Part shown: positions 1 to 9,188 of the stretch, one piece after another
How positions within the stretch are numbered: the first letter of the stretch is position 1
Layout of the letters: every line of letters begins with the position of its first letter
DNA from: an uncultured Lachnospiraceae bacterium
GTDB taxonomy: Bacteria; Bacillota; Clostridia; Lachnospirales; Lachnospiraceae
DNA: 64,000 bases
Direction: 5' to 3'
NCBI GenBank assembly: GCA_910578405.1
Contig: CAJTQO010000015.1
Coordinates: forward strand, 10,021-74,020
The notes under the pieces: generated by a model
What the model saw: the letters and a program-made list of their open reading frames with translations, nothing else
Database searches by the model: none
Told to the model about the DNA's origin: nothing
Position numbers and translations under genes: made by a program

Positions 1-103
1 ACCTGTCCGCATTTTCGCTTATGTAAGATGATTGGTGATGGTCAATCTCCGCCGGCATCTTTACCATCAGATAATTGTCAATCACTTTGAAATCCTCTTC
101 CAT
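1..103 (-). CDS. Anti-sigma factor antagonist (STAS domain), partial, SpoIIAA-like
   Basis: The first 34 codons of a leftward gene cut by the window edge. The start ATG is preceded by AAGGAG with good spacing. The visible peptide includes the segment LMVKMPAEIDHH, which matches the first strand and turn of STAS-domain anti-anti-sigma factors such as SpoIIAA; these proteins bind an anti-sigma factor (SpoIIAB type) and free the sigma factor. SpoIIAA proper would imply sporulation, but the rest of the gene and the expected spoIIAB and sigF neighbours lie outside the window, so another STAS regulator is possible. Confidence 0.65.
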   Translation of the reverse strand, partial: MEEDFKVIDNYLMVKMPAEIDHHQSSYISENADR

Positions 104-423
104 ATCAGTCTCCTTCCACACTGCCCCATGCCGCCCCACCCTAACAGCCATAGCCCGATAAAGCGTCCCATTGTCCGGGGCATTTCCCCTTTTTGAAACT
201 TTTCCCCCTTTGAATACTTTCCCTTTTTTGAAGCTTCCCCCTTTTGAATACTTTCCCTTTTTTATGCTTCCCCCTTTTGAAATTATACATCGTTTAAATG
301 CTTTTCCTCCTCTGGAAACCTTTCCCCCTTTACCACCCATTTTTTACATTGTTCAAACAGCGCCGATTGCAAATAAGGTAAAAAAAGAAGGCACCGCCCA
401 TCATGCCCTCTTTTGTAACCCGC
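104..423. repeat. Low-complexity intergenic stretch with degenerate purine/pyrimidine repeats
   Basis: From about 172 to 345 the + strand is made of imperfect units of the form CCCCCTTTTGAA, each 15-20 bases long. Read leftward these units resemble ribosome-binding sites (AAAGGGGG). The open frame across it encodes only Pro/Phe-rich low complexity and is not a believable gene. No clear promoter or terminator could be assigned between the TPR gene and the STAS gene. Confidence 0.5.
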
Positions 424-1851
424 TCACCCTACAGCCGTTGACGGATCCCCATCCAGCTCGGTAAGGAACCGCTTGGAATTCCTCGCCTTCTCCGTCCCCG
501 GGAACTTCTGCTGCACTTCCTCATATGCCTCTTTCGCCTTGGCGTTATTTTCCGTCAGGCGGTAACAATGCGCCAGATAATAAAGAGCATCCCCGTTGGC
601 TTCATTATACTGATATGCCTTCGCCAACAAAGGGAGAGCCTGCGCATACTGCTCCTGCCTATACAGTTCATACCCTTCGTCATAATATGCCTTGGCCAAT
701 TCCGGGCCGACCAGTGTAGTCAAATTCTGGTGCAGGGCTTTGAAATCCGCCGAAACGGAATCTCCCAGTTCTTCCAGGTTAATTTCATCCAGCGACTCCG
801 CCACTGCCATTACCTGGGTTGCATCCGCCAAATAAGCATTGGCCGCTTTCAACAGCTTATCCATCGCCTGTAAAGCTCCGTCCGTACCTACATATCCATC
901 TAAATCCGCCTGCAAGGCAGAATTTGACTCTGTCAGTCCATGAATCTGCTGCTCCAGTTCCCCGATGGTCGCCGTCTTTGCATCCAACTGCTCCCGCACG
1001 GTCTGAAGCTCATCGTCATTTACTGCCTTGACCGCCTGAATCCGCGCCGGAAGAATCAAAAACCACGCAGCGGCAACCCCAATGGCAATCCCAATGGCCA
1101 TATTGACTACCGTGGACATCCCTTTGGCTTCCCTCCGGTTCATCGGTTGGATAATGGTTTCATTCCCACTCTGGTATTTAATTACATTTCCCTGCTTCCC
1201 CTTCTTCTTAAGCGGCGCTTTCGCGCTTTCCTCCGGCGTGAGCATACGCTCCACTTCCTTTAGGTAGCGCATCGTAATGGTATTGCTTGTGTCAATCTGA
1301 CGGCATTTATATAATTCCCGGCGCGCCTTCTCCCACTCCTCGCTGTTGATATACAATAACGCCAACAACTGATGGGCGCGGACAAACTTAGGATTCAGGG
1401 ACAGCACCTTCTTCAACTGTATCACTGCCAAATCCAGGCTTCCCTGATGGCAGTACAACAGGGATTGGTTGTATTTCTTAATTGTCTGGTTCACAGAATC
1501 CAGCCGTGACTGGTTGGACTGTATCATATTTATATAATCATCCGCAATGTTCTTCTGCGGCTTTAAATTCTTGCTAATCACCCATTCACTGAGCGCCGCC
1601 ACCACTTCTCCCATTTCAAAATAAATCAGCCCCAGCAGATTCCTGGCCTCTATATGGTTCTTATTGAATTTCAGACTCTGCCGCAGGCTCACCAACGCCC
1701 CGGTCAAATCCCGCACCTGCGCCTTCTCCAGTCCGTCATTGTAATAACGGTTGGCAATAAACATAATTTTCTTATACAGCGTTACATCTGCCCCGCAGGC
1801 AGTGCAGAAACCGTGTTCCGATAACAGACGCCCGCAATTATAACATACCAT
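424..1851 (-). CDS. Zinc-ribbon, TPR-repeat membrane protein
   Basis: A 475-residue protein of unknown function. It starts with a zinc ribbon (CYNCG near residue 3 and CTACG near residue 17), followed by several TPR units, a single membrane helix near residues 245-270, a coiled coil (about 280-320) and two C-terminal TPR units. I chose the ATG at 1851 because the zinc ribbon starts there and it follows the stop of the upstream small gene by 10 bases; the longer open frame would add a basic stretch overlapping that gene. It is the last gene of the valS-folC operon. TPR and zinc-ribbon modules suggest a protein scaffold; no enzymatic motif is seen. Confidence 0.8.
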   Translation of the reverse strand: MVCYNCGRLLSEHGFCTACGADVTLYKKIMFIANRYYNDGLEKAQVRDLTGALVSLRQSLKFNKNHIEARNLLGLIYFEMGEVVAALSEWVISKNLKPQKNIADDYINMIQSNQSRLDSVNQTIKKYNQSLLYCHQGSLDLAVIQLKKVLSLNPKFVRAHQLLALLYINSEEWEKARRELYKCRQIDTSNTITMRYLKEVERMLTPEESAKAPLKKKGKQGNVIKYQSGNETIIQPMNRREAKGMSTVVNMAIGIAIGVAAAWFLILPARIQAVKAVNDDELQTVREQLDAKTATIGELEQQIHGLTESNSALQADLDGYVGTDGALQAMDKLLKAANAYLADATQVMAVAESLDEINLEELGDSVSADFKALHQNLTTLVGPELAKAYYDEGYELYRQEQYAQALPLLAKAYQYNEANGDALYYLAHCYRLTENNAKAKEAYEEVQQKFPGTEKARNSKRFLTELDGDPSTAVG

Positions 1852-1861
1852 ACCGCCACCC

Positions 1862-2083
1862 CTATTCTTCCTTCTTGTCGTCCTTAGCCGGAGACTCTTC
1901 CTGGGCCTGGTTCTGCGCCTGGGCCGCCTGGCTGTTTTCATAAGCCTCTCTGCTGACATCGCTAATCATCTTTACCAATATATCTGCCATATCCGTTAAA
2001 TCCTGATTATAAATAGCCTCTTCCGCATCTTCCACTTCAAGGCTAAGATGGAACTTTTTGAGTTCCTCTTCAAAATTAATCAT
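1862..2083 (-). CDS. Small acidic conserved protein between folC and TPR gene
   Basis: A 73-residue protein that I do not recognise. The N-terminal 50 residues look like a short helical domain and the C-terminal 20 are Gln/Glu/Lys-rich and probably disordered. A strong AGGAGG site precedes the ATG. The start overlaps the 3' end of folC by 8 bases, so translation is probably coupled. The tight packing in the operon and the ordinary composition support a real gene rather than a chance frame. Confidence 0.7.
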   Translation of the reverse strand: MINFEEELKKFHLSLEVEDAEEAIYNQDLTDMADILVKMISDVSREAYENSQAAQAQNQAQEESPAKDDKKEE

Positions 2084-3416
2084 CCGTTCTCCTCCTTAAC
2101 AGCTCCTTCACCTCACCAACCAGATAAAGCGAGCCTGCTATATATATAAAGTCTTCCTCTTTTTTCCTTTTTTCCAATGCCGGCAGCGCCTGCGCCGGCT
2201 CCTCAAACAACAATGTTTCCCTAAAGCGCCCGCCGGATGCAAACAAGCTTTCCAACTCTTTTGGCGCAGCCGCCCGGCCGCTATGGATTCCAACCACTGC
2301 AACCGTGTCAAACAACGGCTTTTCCTGCAAAATCCCAATCATTCCTTTGTAATTCTTATCCGCAACGGCAGAAAATAACAGATGCCTCCGGCCCTGGCAG
2401 CCATCGGCTTCCACCGTTTCCACAAATGCCCGCATCCCGTCTTCGTTATGCGCGCCGTCTAAAAAAATATGGGGAAGCGCTTCTTCCATCCGGCCTTCCC
2501 AGACGGTTTCCTGAAATCCCCTTTTCACCTGCTCCCTTGTCATTGAGGCAATGCGCCTATCCTCTGACTGCCTCTGCAGCTCCTCCAGGCAGCGGACTGC
2601 CACCGCTGCATTTTCCATCTGATACAATGCCGTAGTGGAGAGCGAAAGCCTAATATAATCATAATACTGGCATTGGATGGAAAAATCAATGCTTTTCTTT
2701 GTTAATTTCTTATAAACACAATCCTTTTTTCCTACCGCAATTACCCGGTTTCCCAGCGTTTGCGCCCTTTTGCGCACTACCTCAGAGGCTTCCTTTCTTT
2801 TATCGCACAATACGACCGGAACCCCCTCTTTGAGTATCCCTGCCTTTTCCCACGCAATCTGCGCAATCGTGTCCCCCAGGTATTCCATATGATCCATGCC
2901 AATCTCTGTGATTACCGTCAAAATGGGGCGTTTGACTGCATTGGTGGCGTCCAGCCGCCCGCCTAACCCTGTCTCCAACACCACATATTCCACCCCTTCC
3001 TCCCGGAAAATCACCATTCCCATCAGGAATAACAGCTCGAAAAACGTCGGATGGTATTCCGGCCTTCCCATAGAGCGTCTGACCTCTTCCAGGCGTTCCA
3101 TGACAGCCGCCAGCCCTTTCAAAAACCGCCCTTTTCCTATTATTTCCCCATCCACCCGGAAACGTTCCCTCATCTGCGCCAAATGGGGCGACGTGAACAT
3201 CCCTGTCCGGCATCCCGCCTCTTTTAGCAGGGAACATAAGTAGGCACAAACAGAACCTTTCCCGTTTGTGCCTGCCACATGGATAATCTTGCATTTTTCC
3301 TCCGGCGAACCAAGCGCCTTTAAAAACTGCCTGGTATCCTCCAGGCAGTTCTTTTTGGCAAACTTCGGAATCTCCAGAAGAAAAGCTTCCGCCTCTTCAT
3401 ATGAATTCCATTCCAT
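2076..3416 (-). CDS. folC: Bifunctional folylpolyglutamate synthase/dihydrofolate synthase
   Basis: A 446-residue cytoplasmic Mur-ligase-like enzyme that joins glutamate to dihydropteroate or to reduced folates using ATP. The P-loop HVAGTNGKGS lies near residue 46, the second family motif ETGLGGRLDATN near residue 147, and DGAHNEDG near residue 320, all intact. The length is usual for the family. The ATG follows GGAAGGATGAA. It lies 46 bases after valS and overlaps the next small gene, so the four leftward genes probably form one transcript controlled by the T-box before valS. Confidence 0.95.
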   Translation of the reverse strand: MEWNSYEEAEAFLLEIPKFAKKNCLEDTRQFLKALGSPEEKCKIIHVAGTNGKGSVCAYLCSLLKEAGCRTGMFTSPHLAQMRERFRVDGEIIGKGRFLKGLAAVMERLEEVRRSMGRPEYHPTFFELLFLMGMVIFREEGVEYVVLETGLGGRLDATNAVKRPILTVITEIGMDHMEYLGDTIAQIAWEKAGILKEGVPVVLCDKRKEASEVVRKRAQTLGNRVIAVGKKDCVYKKLTKKSIDFSIQCQYYDYIRLSLSTTALYQMENAAVAVRCLEELQRQSEDRRIASMTREQVKRGFQETVWEGRMEEALPHIFLDGAHNEDGMRAFVETVEADGCQGRRHLLFSAVADKNYKGMIGILQEKPLFDTVAVVGIHSGRAAAPKELESLFASGGRFRETLLFEEPAQALPALEKRKKEEDFIYIAGSLYLVGEVKELLRRRTDD

Positions 3417-3462
3417 TCCATTTCATCCTTCCGTTTTCAGCCATTTCCCTGGCTGCCAGACC

Positions 3463-6246
3463 TTACTGCAACTGCTCCAGCCTTTGCTTCACCTGTTCCA
3501 TCATCTTCGTATACTTCTCCAGTTTCTCCCTCTCCTCCTGAATCTTCGCTTCCGGCGCCTTGGAAAGAAACTTTTCGTTGTTTAGCATACCGTTGACACG
3601 GGCCAGCTCCCCTTCCAGCCGTTTGGCTTCCTTTTTCAGACGTTCCGTTTCCTGCGCAATATCCACCAATTCCGCAAAAGGAATATACAGGATTGCACCA
3701 GGAATCATCACCGATACCGCATCATCTTCGATTCCCTGTTTTCCTTCCTGCACCTTCACATCGGAAGCATAGGCCAAAGCTGCAAAGAACAGCTTCCCTT
3801 CCTCAAAAGTCTGCCGGATGTCCCCGTTTTCACTTACCACATATACCTTGGCTTTCCGGCTGGGCGCCACGTTCATTTGCGACCTTACGTTACGGATTCC
3901 CCGCACGGCTTCCTTAAGCGTTTCCATATCCTTTTCTTCCTTTGCAAAATTCCAGCCTTCCTCATACTCCGGCCATTTGGAAACCATAATGGATTCTTCC
4001 TCTGACTGCAGGGAACAGAAAATTTCCTCTGTCAAAAACGGCATATAAGGATGCAAAAGCTTCAATGCCCCAACCAATACTTTCTGCAGCGTCCAAAGCG
4101 CGGCAGTCCGGCTCTTAACGTCTTGCGAATTATACAGCCTCGGTTTTACCATCTCAATATACCAGTCGCAGAATTCGTCCCAAATAAAATCATATACTTT
4201 CTGTACCGCAATGCCCAGTTCAAAATGCTCCATGTTCTCCGTCACTTCTTTTACCAGACGGTTGTATTTTGACATAATCCATTTATCCGCCGGTTCCAGG
4301 CTTTCCATCGGTTGGCTTTGCGCCCCCTGTTTCCCGTCGGCCATTTCCACGGCTGACACGCCTGTCTGCCCTGCAGAAACCGCCCCACCTGACCTGTCTG
4401 CCTGCGCTCCAGAAACCGCTTCGCCTGACCCGTCTGCCTGCCCTGTCTTCCCTGCGTCCATATTCATCAGGATAAAACGGGAAGCGTTCCATACTTTGTT
4501 GGCAAAATTCCGGTTGGCTTCCACTTTCTCGTAAGAAAACCGCATATCGTTCCCCGGCGCATTTCCGGTAACAAGCGTCAGCCGCAGAGCGTCTGCGCCA
4601 TACTCATCGATAATCTCTAACGGGTCAATCCCATTCCCAAGGGATTTGCTCATCTTCCTTCCCTGGGCGTCCCTAATCAAGCCATGGAACAGCACCGTAT
4701 GGAACGGCTTTTCCCCCATTTGCTCATAACCTGAAAAAATCATACGGATTACCCAGAAGAAAATAATGTCATACCCTGTTACCAGCACATCCGTCGGGTA
4801 AAAATAATCCAGCTCCTCCGTTTTCTCCGGCCACCCCAGTGTGGAAAACGGCCACAAAGCGGAAGAAAACCAAGTATCCAGCGTATCCGGGTCCTGTGTA
4901 AACTGCTTGTTTTGGCACTTCGGGCATACTTCCGGTTCCTGCCTTGCCACCACGGTTTCCCCGCATTGTGTGCAATAATAAGCGGGAATCCGGTGTCCCC
5001 ACCAAAGCTGGCGGCTGATGCACCAGTCGCGGATATTATCCGTCCAGTTGAAATACGTCTTCTCCATACGCTCCGGCGCCAGACGTATCTCCCCCTTCTT
5101 CACCGCCTCAGCCGCAGGCTGAATCAGCTCATCCATCTTAACGAACCATTGCTTTTTTATCAACGGTTCTATGGTTGTATTACAGCGGTCATGCACGCCT
5201 ACATTATGGGAATAATCCTCCACTTTAACAAGCAGCCCCATTTCATCCAGTTCTTTTACGATTGCCTTCCTTGCCTCATAACGGTCCATCCCTTCAAACT
5301 TGCCGCCATTGGCATTGATTGTGGCGTTATCGTTCATAATATTGATTTCCGGCAGGTTATGCCTCTTTCCCACTTCAAAGTCATTGGGGTCATGGGCCGG
5401 CGTAATCTTTACCACGCCTGTTCCGAATTCCATATCCACATAGGAATCTTCCACAATGGGAATCTCCCGGTTGACAATCGGAAGCAATACCTTCCGCCCC
5501 TTTAAATGACGGTACCTGTCATCCTCCGGGTTTATGGCGACCGCCGTATCCCCCAGCATGGTTTCCGGGCGCGTGGTGGCAAATTCCAAAAATTCCGTCG
5601 CACTGGGCTTCCCGTCCGCCTCCAGCAATGGATACTTGATATGCCAGAAATGCCCTGCCTGTTCTTCATATTCCACCTCTGCATCGGATATGGAAGTGTT
5701 GCATACCGGACACCAGTTAATAATCCGGCTGCCTTTGTAAATCCACCCTTTCTCATGCATCCTGCAGAATACCTCGTTCACGGCCTTGTTGCAGCCCTCA
5801 TCCATAGTAAAGCGTTCCCTGTCCCAATCACAGGAAGAACCCATTTTTTTCAACTGGCTGATAATTCTCCCGCCATACTCTTTGCGCCATTCCCAAGCGC
5901 GTTTTAGAAAACCCTCACGGCCCAGCTCCTCCTTGTTAATGCCCTCTGCCTTCAAAGCTTCAATAATTTTAACCTCCGTGGCAATGGAGGCATGATCCGT
6001 TCCCGGCTGCCAGAGGGCATTGTAACCCTGCATCCGCTTAAACCGGATTAGTATATCCTGCATCGTATTGTCTAATGCATGTCCCATATGAAGCTGCCCT
6101 GTAATGTTCGGGGGCGGAATCACTATGGTAAAAGGCTTCCTCGCCCAGTCCACCTCGGCATGGAAATACTTCTTATCCATCCATTTCTGATATAGCCTGT
6201 CTTCTATTCCTTTCGGGTCGTATGTCTTCGCCAGCTCCTTACCCAT
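3463..6246 (-). CDS. valS: Valyl-tRNA synthetase
   Basis: Charges tRNA-Val with valine. The 927-residue product has the HIGH-type motif (HMGH, in PPNITGQLHMGHA) and KMSKS in RKMSKSLGNG, the editing domain, an anticodon-binding domain and the C-terminal coiled-coil arm. I chose the ATG at 6246 because it has a perfect AAGGAGG site and begins with the family N-terminus MGKELAKTYDP; the frame stays open upstream only through a purine-rich leader and the T-box terminator. Unusual: about 45 Gly/Ala/Gln/Ser-rich residues built from imperfect repeats lie between the catalytic and anticodon domains (DNA 4300-4460), where relatives have a short linker. Confidence 0.96.
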   Translation of the reverse strand: MGKELAKTYDPKGIEDRLYQKWMDKKYFHAEVDWARKPFTIVIPPPNITGQLHMGHALDNTMQDILIRFKRMQGYNALWQPGTDHASIATEVKIIEALKAEGINKEELGREGFLKRAWEWRKEYGGRIISQLKKMGSSCDWDRERFTMDEGCNKAVNEVFCRMHEKGWIYKGSRIINWCPVCNTSISDAEVEYEEQAGHFWHIKYPLLEADGKPSATEFLEFATTRPETMLGDTAVAINPEDDRYRHLKGRKVLLPIVNREIPIVEDSYVDMEFGTGVVKITPAHDPNDFEVGKRHNLPEINIMNDNATINANGGKFEGMDRYEARKAIVKELDEMGLLVKVEDYSHNVGVHDRCNTTIEPLIKKQWFVKMDELIQPAAEAVKKGEIRLAPERMEKTYFNWTDNIRDWCISRQLWWGHRIPAYYCTQCGETVVARQEPEVCPKCQNKQFTQDPDTLDTWFSSALWPFSTLGWPEKTEELDYFYPTDVLVTGYDIIFFWVIRMIFSGYEQMGEKPFHTVLFHGLIRDAQGRKMSKSLGNGIDPLEIIDEYGADALRLTLVTGNAPGNDMRFSYEKVEANRNFANKVWNASRFILMNMDAGKTGQADGSGEAVSGAQADRSGGAVSAGQTGVSAVEMADGKQGAQSQPMESLEPADKWIMSKYNRLVKEVTENMEHFELGIAVQKVYDFIWDEFCDWYIEMVKPRLYNSQDVKSRTAALWTLQKVLVGALKLLHPYMPFLTEEIFCSLQSEEESIMVSKWPEYEEGWNFAKEEKDMETLKEAVRGIRNVRSQMNVAPSRKAKVYVVSENGDIRQTFEEGKLFFAALAYASDVKVQEGKQGIEDDAVSVMIPGAILYIPFAELVDIAQETERLKKEAKRLEGELARVNGMLNNEKFLSKAPEAKIQEEREKLEKYTKMMEQVKQRLEQLQ

Positions 6247-6488
6247 AATCTGCCTCCTTTTCCTGTCTTCCTCTTCTTTTTCCTCCGCTTTTTTTCTTGC
6301 GTTTTCTTCCTCTGCTTTTTTTCTCTTCTTTTCCTCTGCTTTTCTTCCTCTGCTTTTTTCTCTCTCTTCTTTTTCTCCGCTTTTCTTCTTCCTGCTTCTT
6401 CTTTCTCTTCTTTTTCTTCCTGCGCTTTTCTTCTTCCTGCTTTTTCTACTTTCCCCTACCCTTACCTGTTCCCAGCCCAAATTTGAGC

Positions 6489-6523
6489 AAAAGAAAAACC
6501 CCTTGCCAATCTGGCAAAGGGCG
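6489..6523 (-). terminator. T-box attenuator terminator
   Basis: The stem CCCTTTGCCA/TGGCAAGGGG with a four-base loop is followed by TTTTTCTTTT in the leftward direction. It directly follows the T-box antiterminator sequence and is the expected off-state structure. Confidence 0.92.
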
Positions 6524-6866
6524 TCTAAACGCGGTACCACCTTTTTTTCTCACTCTATAGCTTCTAAAAAGCCTAAAAAAACTGCCAAAGCAATCTTTTA
6601 AAACCATCCAAAAGCACAATCCGCTAACGGGGATAAGCCGTGGACGCCTACTTCCGGCGCAGACATCTGCCCACTTCCCGGCCTGACATAAAATCAGGCG
6701 CTATTGCATAGGAATGTAAACCATGCCATGCCAACCGTTTCCGCATCCCGGTTCCGAAGCTACCTTCTGCATGCCTTTCTTCAGACCGCCTTTCAGCCGA
6801 TGAGCCGTCCTCTCTTTTAAGGGGCTGTGCATACTCCTCTTCTTCACTACCTTTTCCATTTCTCCT
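6489..6866 (-). promoter_or_regulatory. T-box leader of valS
   Basis: The conserved T-box sequence AGGTGGTACCGCG (6530-6542) is followed by a GC-rich terminator stem ending in a T run (6489-6523). Upstream, from the promoter to about 6700, lie sequences able to form Stem I, with a GTGAAGA-type AG-bulge element near 6840. Uncharged tRNA is expected to pair with the T-box bulge and block the terminator, raising expression of valS and the genes behind it. A GTA triplet near 6763 could be the valine specifier, but I did not fold the RNA, so that part is tentative. Confidence 0.93.
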
Positions 6867-6896
6867 ATCATAAACCAATGGCCCGGAAAATGTCAA
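6867..6896 (-). promoter_or_regulatory. valS operon promoter
   Basis: TTGACA (6891-6896) and TATGAT (6867-6872) are separated by 18 bases and face the T-box leader. This is a near-consensus housekeeping promoter. Confidence 0.85.
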
Positions 6897-6962
6897 GTTA
6901 TTTTTCCCTCCGTGATGCGTAAGCGTTTACGGATGCAAAATACGGATAAAAACAGGACATAC

Positions 6963-7110
6963 GCAACAAACGCTGCCATGCTCTGCAAGTCTGCTTATTG
7001 CAACAAACGCTGCCATGCTCCGCAAGTCTGCTTATTGCAACAAACGCTGCCATGCTCCGCAAGTCTGCTTATTGCAACAAACGCCGCCATGCTCCGCAAG
7101 TCTGCTTATT
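6963..7110. repeat. Four tandem copies of a 37-bp unit
   Basis: Four head-to-tail copies starting GCAACAAACGC and ending CTGCTTATT, differing at only about two positions. They lie between the valS promoter and the terminator of the chemotaxis gene, outside any believable gene. There are no spacers, so it is not a CRISPR array. The near-identity suggests recent expansion, like a variable-number tandem repeat. Confidence 0.95.
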
Positions 7111-7115
7111 GTAGC

Positions 7116-7147
7116 AAAAACCCGGCCTTTCTTAACGAAAGGCCGGG
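7116..7147 (-). terminator. Terminator of the chemotaxis receptor gene
   Basis: An 11-bp perfect stem (CCCGGCCTTTC/GAAAGGCCGGG) with a TTAAC/GTTAA loop, followed leftward by TTTTTGC, begins 21 bases after the stop of the receptor gene. Confidence 0.9.
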
Positions 7148-7167
7148 AACATTCTCAAACTATCCGA

Positions 7168-8871
7168 TTAAATTTCCTTATCTAATTTAAACTGCCCAAT
7201 CAAAGCATCCAACGTAACCGACTGCGCGGACAATTGCTCGCTTGTTGCAGAAGCCTGCTGTGCAGTTGCCGCATTGCTCTGCACGACTTCTGAAATCTGG
7301 TTTACCCCAATTTCCGCCTGCCGCATTGCCTCTGTCTGATCCTCTACCATCACCTTCAAGCCTCTGGAGAACTCGGCAATCTGTTTGATTCCATCCACCA
7401 CTGACTGAATCGCATTGGACGCCCGTTCTGCCGAACGGTTGCCTTCCGTCACTTCCTTTATGGAACCTTCTATCAGCTCCCTTGTATCCACAGCGGCTTT
7501 TGCACTCTGGTCTGCCAGTTCCCTGATCTGATCCGCCACTACCGCAAATCCCCGGCCTGACTCACCGGCCCTCGCCGCCTCTATGGACGCATTCAGCGAC
7601 AACAGATTCGTCTGCGCTGCAATAGACTCAATTTCGGAAATAATATTCCCAATCCTCGTAGACGCCTCACTAATCCGCTCCATAGCGGACATCATCGTGT
7701 TCATCTCCTCACGGCTGTGATCCGCTTCATCCGCATAATGCTGCGCTTTTGTATAAGATTCTTCCGCGCTCTCTGCGCTTCTTTCCATCGTCTCCGTAAT
7801 GTTGCTGATGGTTGCCTGCAGTTCTTCCACTGCGCCAGCCTGTTCCGTCGCGCCTTCCGCCAGACACTGCGACGCTTCCGCCAGATTACCGGAGCCAGCC
7901 TGCACCTGGTTGGAAGCCTCCCCAATAGAGGAAAGGGTCTCCGTCATCTGATCCCGTAACTTACGCATAGCCTCAAACATCTTATGGAAATCGCCAGTAT
8001 ACCTGTCCGCATTCTCTGAGCGGACTGTATAATCCCCTTTTGCCATTTCCCCAAGCAGCTCGCCTACATCGGCGATAATCAGGCTAAGGCTGTCCGCCAT
8101 ATGTACCACATGCGCCCCCATCTCTTCCACTTCATCCCCGGTGTCAATCGTCGGGAACGGACTGGTAAGGTCCCCCTTGGAAAAGGTTTCCAAACGTTCC
8201 CCTAATTTTCCTAATGGCACGGCAATCTTCTTCGCAATATCCTGCCCGATTCTCATGGACACTACCACTGCCGCTCCAATGACCGCCACAATCACTAACA
8301 TCAGAATAACGCTGATGACCGTTAGGGAAGTCGATAGTTTATTGCCTTCCTCCACCTTCACTTCCAGCAAATCATCCAGCTTATCGTAGATGCTTTGATA
8401 AACGCTGGCCAGTTCATTAATGGCAATGTCCTGCGCCTGCTTACACTTCTCCCGGTCTACCGTTGCCCCAAGAGACATAATTTCGTTGTCCAGCGCCCAG
8501 TAATTGTCCAATTCCTCAACAATCTGGTCATAGGTTTCCCGTCCTCCCTCTGATACTATGGTCTTTTCAACCTGGGCAAAATATTCCTTAAACTTAACAA
8601 TGCTTTCTTCATGCTGTTTTACTACCTTTGCGATTACCTCCTCTTCGTCATAGCCAATCGCCGCACGCAGCGACGACCTGACGTCCGCAAACTCAAACAT
8701 CGCTTTCCCGATATCCCCCTGCGCAAAACCGAAATTCGTCAACGCATAGGAATAACGGTTCGATATCACTAGGATAGCAATCAGACCAACCACTGCCGCA
8801 ATTGCAGAAATCATGGATACGGCGAAGAAAGATCTGGTCAGCTTCTTTTGAATCTTTTCCTTCTTTAACAT
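7168..8871 (-). CDS. Methyl-accepting chemotaxis protein
   Basis: A 567-residue membrane receptor. Membrane helices lie near residues 14-38 and 180-205 and enclose an extracytoplasmic four-helix-bundle sensor of about 140 residues. A HAMP domain follows (about 208-300), then the cytoplasmic signalling coiled coil with the conserved hairpin tip near residues 420-450 (ESIAAQTNLLSLNASIEAAR), which contacts CheA and CheW. The ligand cannot be told from sequence. It is a single-gene unit with its own promoter and terminator. No other chemotaxis or flagellar genes are in the window. Confidence 0.95.
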   Translation of the reverse strand: MLKKEKIQKKLTRSFFAVSMISAIAAVVGLIAILVISNRYSYALTNFGFAQGDIGKAMFEFADVRSSLRAAIGYDEEEVIAKVVKQHEESIVKFKEYFAQVEKTIVSEGGRETYDQIVEELDNYWALDNEIMSLGATVDREKCKQAQDIAINELASVYQSIYDKLDDLLEVKVEEGNKLSTSLTVISVILMLVIVAVIGAAVVVSMRIGQDIAKKIAVPLGKLGERLETFSKGDLTSPFPTIDTGDEVEEMGAHVVHMADSLSLIIADVGELLGEMAKGDYTVRSENADRYTGDFHKMFEAMRKLRDQMTETLSSIGEASNQVQAGSGNLAEASQCLAEGATEQAGAVEELQATISNITETMERSAESAEESYTKAQHYADEADHSREEMNTMMSAMERISEASTRIGNIISEIESIAAQTNLLSLNASIEAARAGESGRGFAVVADQIRELADQSAKAAVDTRELIEGSIKEVTEGNRSAERASNAIQSVVDGIKQIAEFSRGLKVMVEDQTEAMRQAEIGVNQISEVVQSNAATAQQASATSEQLSAQSVTLDALIGQFKLDKEI

Positions 8872-8947
8872 TTACACATTCTCTCCTCTCTTTTTTACAT
8901 TCTCAGACCCTTTACCCCTGCCCTGGTTAGAAATTAACACTATTCTT

Positions 8948-8975
8948 ATTATAAACCATTTTCTCAAATATTCAA
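8948..8975 (-). promoter_or_regulatory. Candidate promoter of the chemotaxis receptor
   Basis: TTGAAT and TATAAT separated by 16 bases, about 75 bases upstream of the receptor start. The rest of the roughly 315-base gap (8872-9188) is AT-rich; one DnaA-box-like TTATCCACA occurs at 9049-9057 and nothing else is assignable. Confidence 0.55.
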
Positions 8976-9188
8976 CTGTTTTTGACAGAGAAATAAAATA
9001 TCATTTGTACATTTTTACCATAATCTCAGGAATAAAATGGGAATAAATTTATCCACAATATCATCCCCCCCTACGCCGCCTGTAAATCCGTTTCTTTCTG
9101 TATACAAAATTCTCAAAATGATGCGAAAATATCCTTCCCACTTCTGTCATTTATCATAAAACCAAACACCCATTACAGATGCGGCCGT

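Noticed and set aside
171..464. Pro/Phe-rich 97-residue protein
   Set aside because: It is a translation of simple repeats and overlaps the end of the TPR gene.
6247..6540. Longer valS start giving 98 extra residues
   Set aside because: It would begin inside the T-box sequence and run through the attenuator stem; the ATG at 6246 has a perfect ribosome-binding site.
6648..6896. Leftward frame within the valS leader
   Set aside because: It lies within the T-box Stem I region and starts at the promoter; the sequence is explained by the riboswitch.
6963..7110. CRISPR array
   Set aside because: The 37-bp units are directly joined with no spacers and no cas genes are present.
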